Source of the DNA: Tannerella sp.
GTDB taxonomy: Bacteria > Bacteroidota > Bacteroidia > Bacteroidales > Tannerellaceae
Length of the DNA: 53,488 nt
Assembly (NCBI GenBank): GCA_031285565.1
Contig: JAITVY010000019.1
Span: 1 to 53,488, forward strand
Direction of reading: 5' to 3'
Position 1 is the stretch's first letter, and every line of letters begins with the position of its first letter. A program made the position numbers and the translations under genes. The notes beneath the pieces are model-generated. The model ran no database searches, was not told where the DNA came from, and saw only the letters and a list, made by a program, of their open reading frames with translations. Below, one piece after another: positions 53,437 through 53,488 of this stretch.

Positions 53437-53488
53437 ATGCAAAAAGATGGTTATAGTTTGTTGTTACCCTCCGGTTTATTAGATTACT
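53437..53488 (+). CDS. Partial gene start, cut by the window edge
   Basis: Only 17 codons are visible: MQKDGYSLLLPSGLLDY. The LLLPxGLLDY form is reminiscent of the N-terminus of ISAon1-like transposases, but this is a weak resemblance. A well-formed promoter lies in front of it. If it is an insertion-sequence gene, its left end would be near 53352-53436, but no inverted repeat can be confirmed without the right end. Confidence 0.5.
   Translation, partial: MQKDGYSLLLPSGLLDY

Overview
The window (53,488 bases, AT-rich) looks like a chromosomal segment of a Bacteroidales-type Bacteroidetes. The evidence is a SusC/SusD pair with its own ECF sigma and FecR anti-sigma genes, DUF4252 and DUF2207/LemA proteins, lipoproteins with short lipoboxes, and several TAnnTTTG-type -7 promoter elements. 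No rRNA, tRNA, CRISPR array or complete insertion sequence was seen. A 17-codon gene start cut off at the right edge weakly resembles a transposase N-terminus.

Region 1 (1-18.9 kb) is a carbohydrate locus. A Tat-exported Gfo/Idh/MocA oxidoreductase diverges from an ECF sigma gene. FecR, a SusC with an N-terminal signalling (STN) domain, SusD and a large unassigned TIM-barrel lipoprotein follow. Next come cytoplasmic genes: an M24-fold protein that has lost metal ligands, a NodB-type deacetylase, rhaM (L-rhamnose mutarotase), an uncharacterised beta-sandwich protein and rhaT (L-rhamnose/H+ symporter). The region ends with a second Tat-type Gfo/Idh/MocA oxidoreductase and a Tat-type sugar isomerase/epimerase. 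A reasonable reading is capture of a rhamnose-containing glycan at the outer membrane, periplasmic processing, then rhamnose import. The exact substrate is not visible.

Region 2 (19.2-27.3 kb) holds two DUF4252 genes that converge on a TonB-dependent receptor. Upstream of the receptor are a His-rich mini membrane protein and a serine beta-lactamase-fold hydrolase. These are followed by a translationally coupled GNAT plus RimK-like ATP-grasp pair of the kind linked to peptide or amide-bond tagging.

Region 3 (27.7-42.6 kb) is mostly housekeeping or nutrient use: a GH2-family lipoprotein, an S9 peptidase, an M20 dipeptidase, an MTA/SAH-deaminase-type amidohydrolase, a CPA2 K+/H+ antiporter, a purine nucleoside phosphorylase, a small beta-barrel protein and a PIF1/RecD-like helicase.

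Region 4 (42.6-53.5 kb) has a GNAT-LemA-DUF2207-DUF2207 cluster, a YbdG-type MscS channel, a DUF937-TM-OmpA protein, Tex, and a YcxB-like membrane protein.

The most unusual non-coding signal is a set of dispersed, strongly folded intergenic repeats (about 190-260, 11523-11620, 34409-34538, 38950-39009). They share sequence blocks, and one hairpin is kept by compensatory changes. A second repeat set (CTACTAACTACTA-type 13-mers plus GATTAATGGT-type blocks) lies in the leaders of several genes. Functions for both are inferred only.
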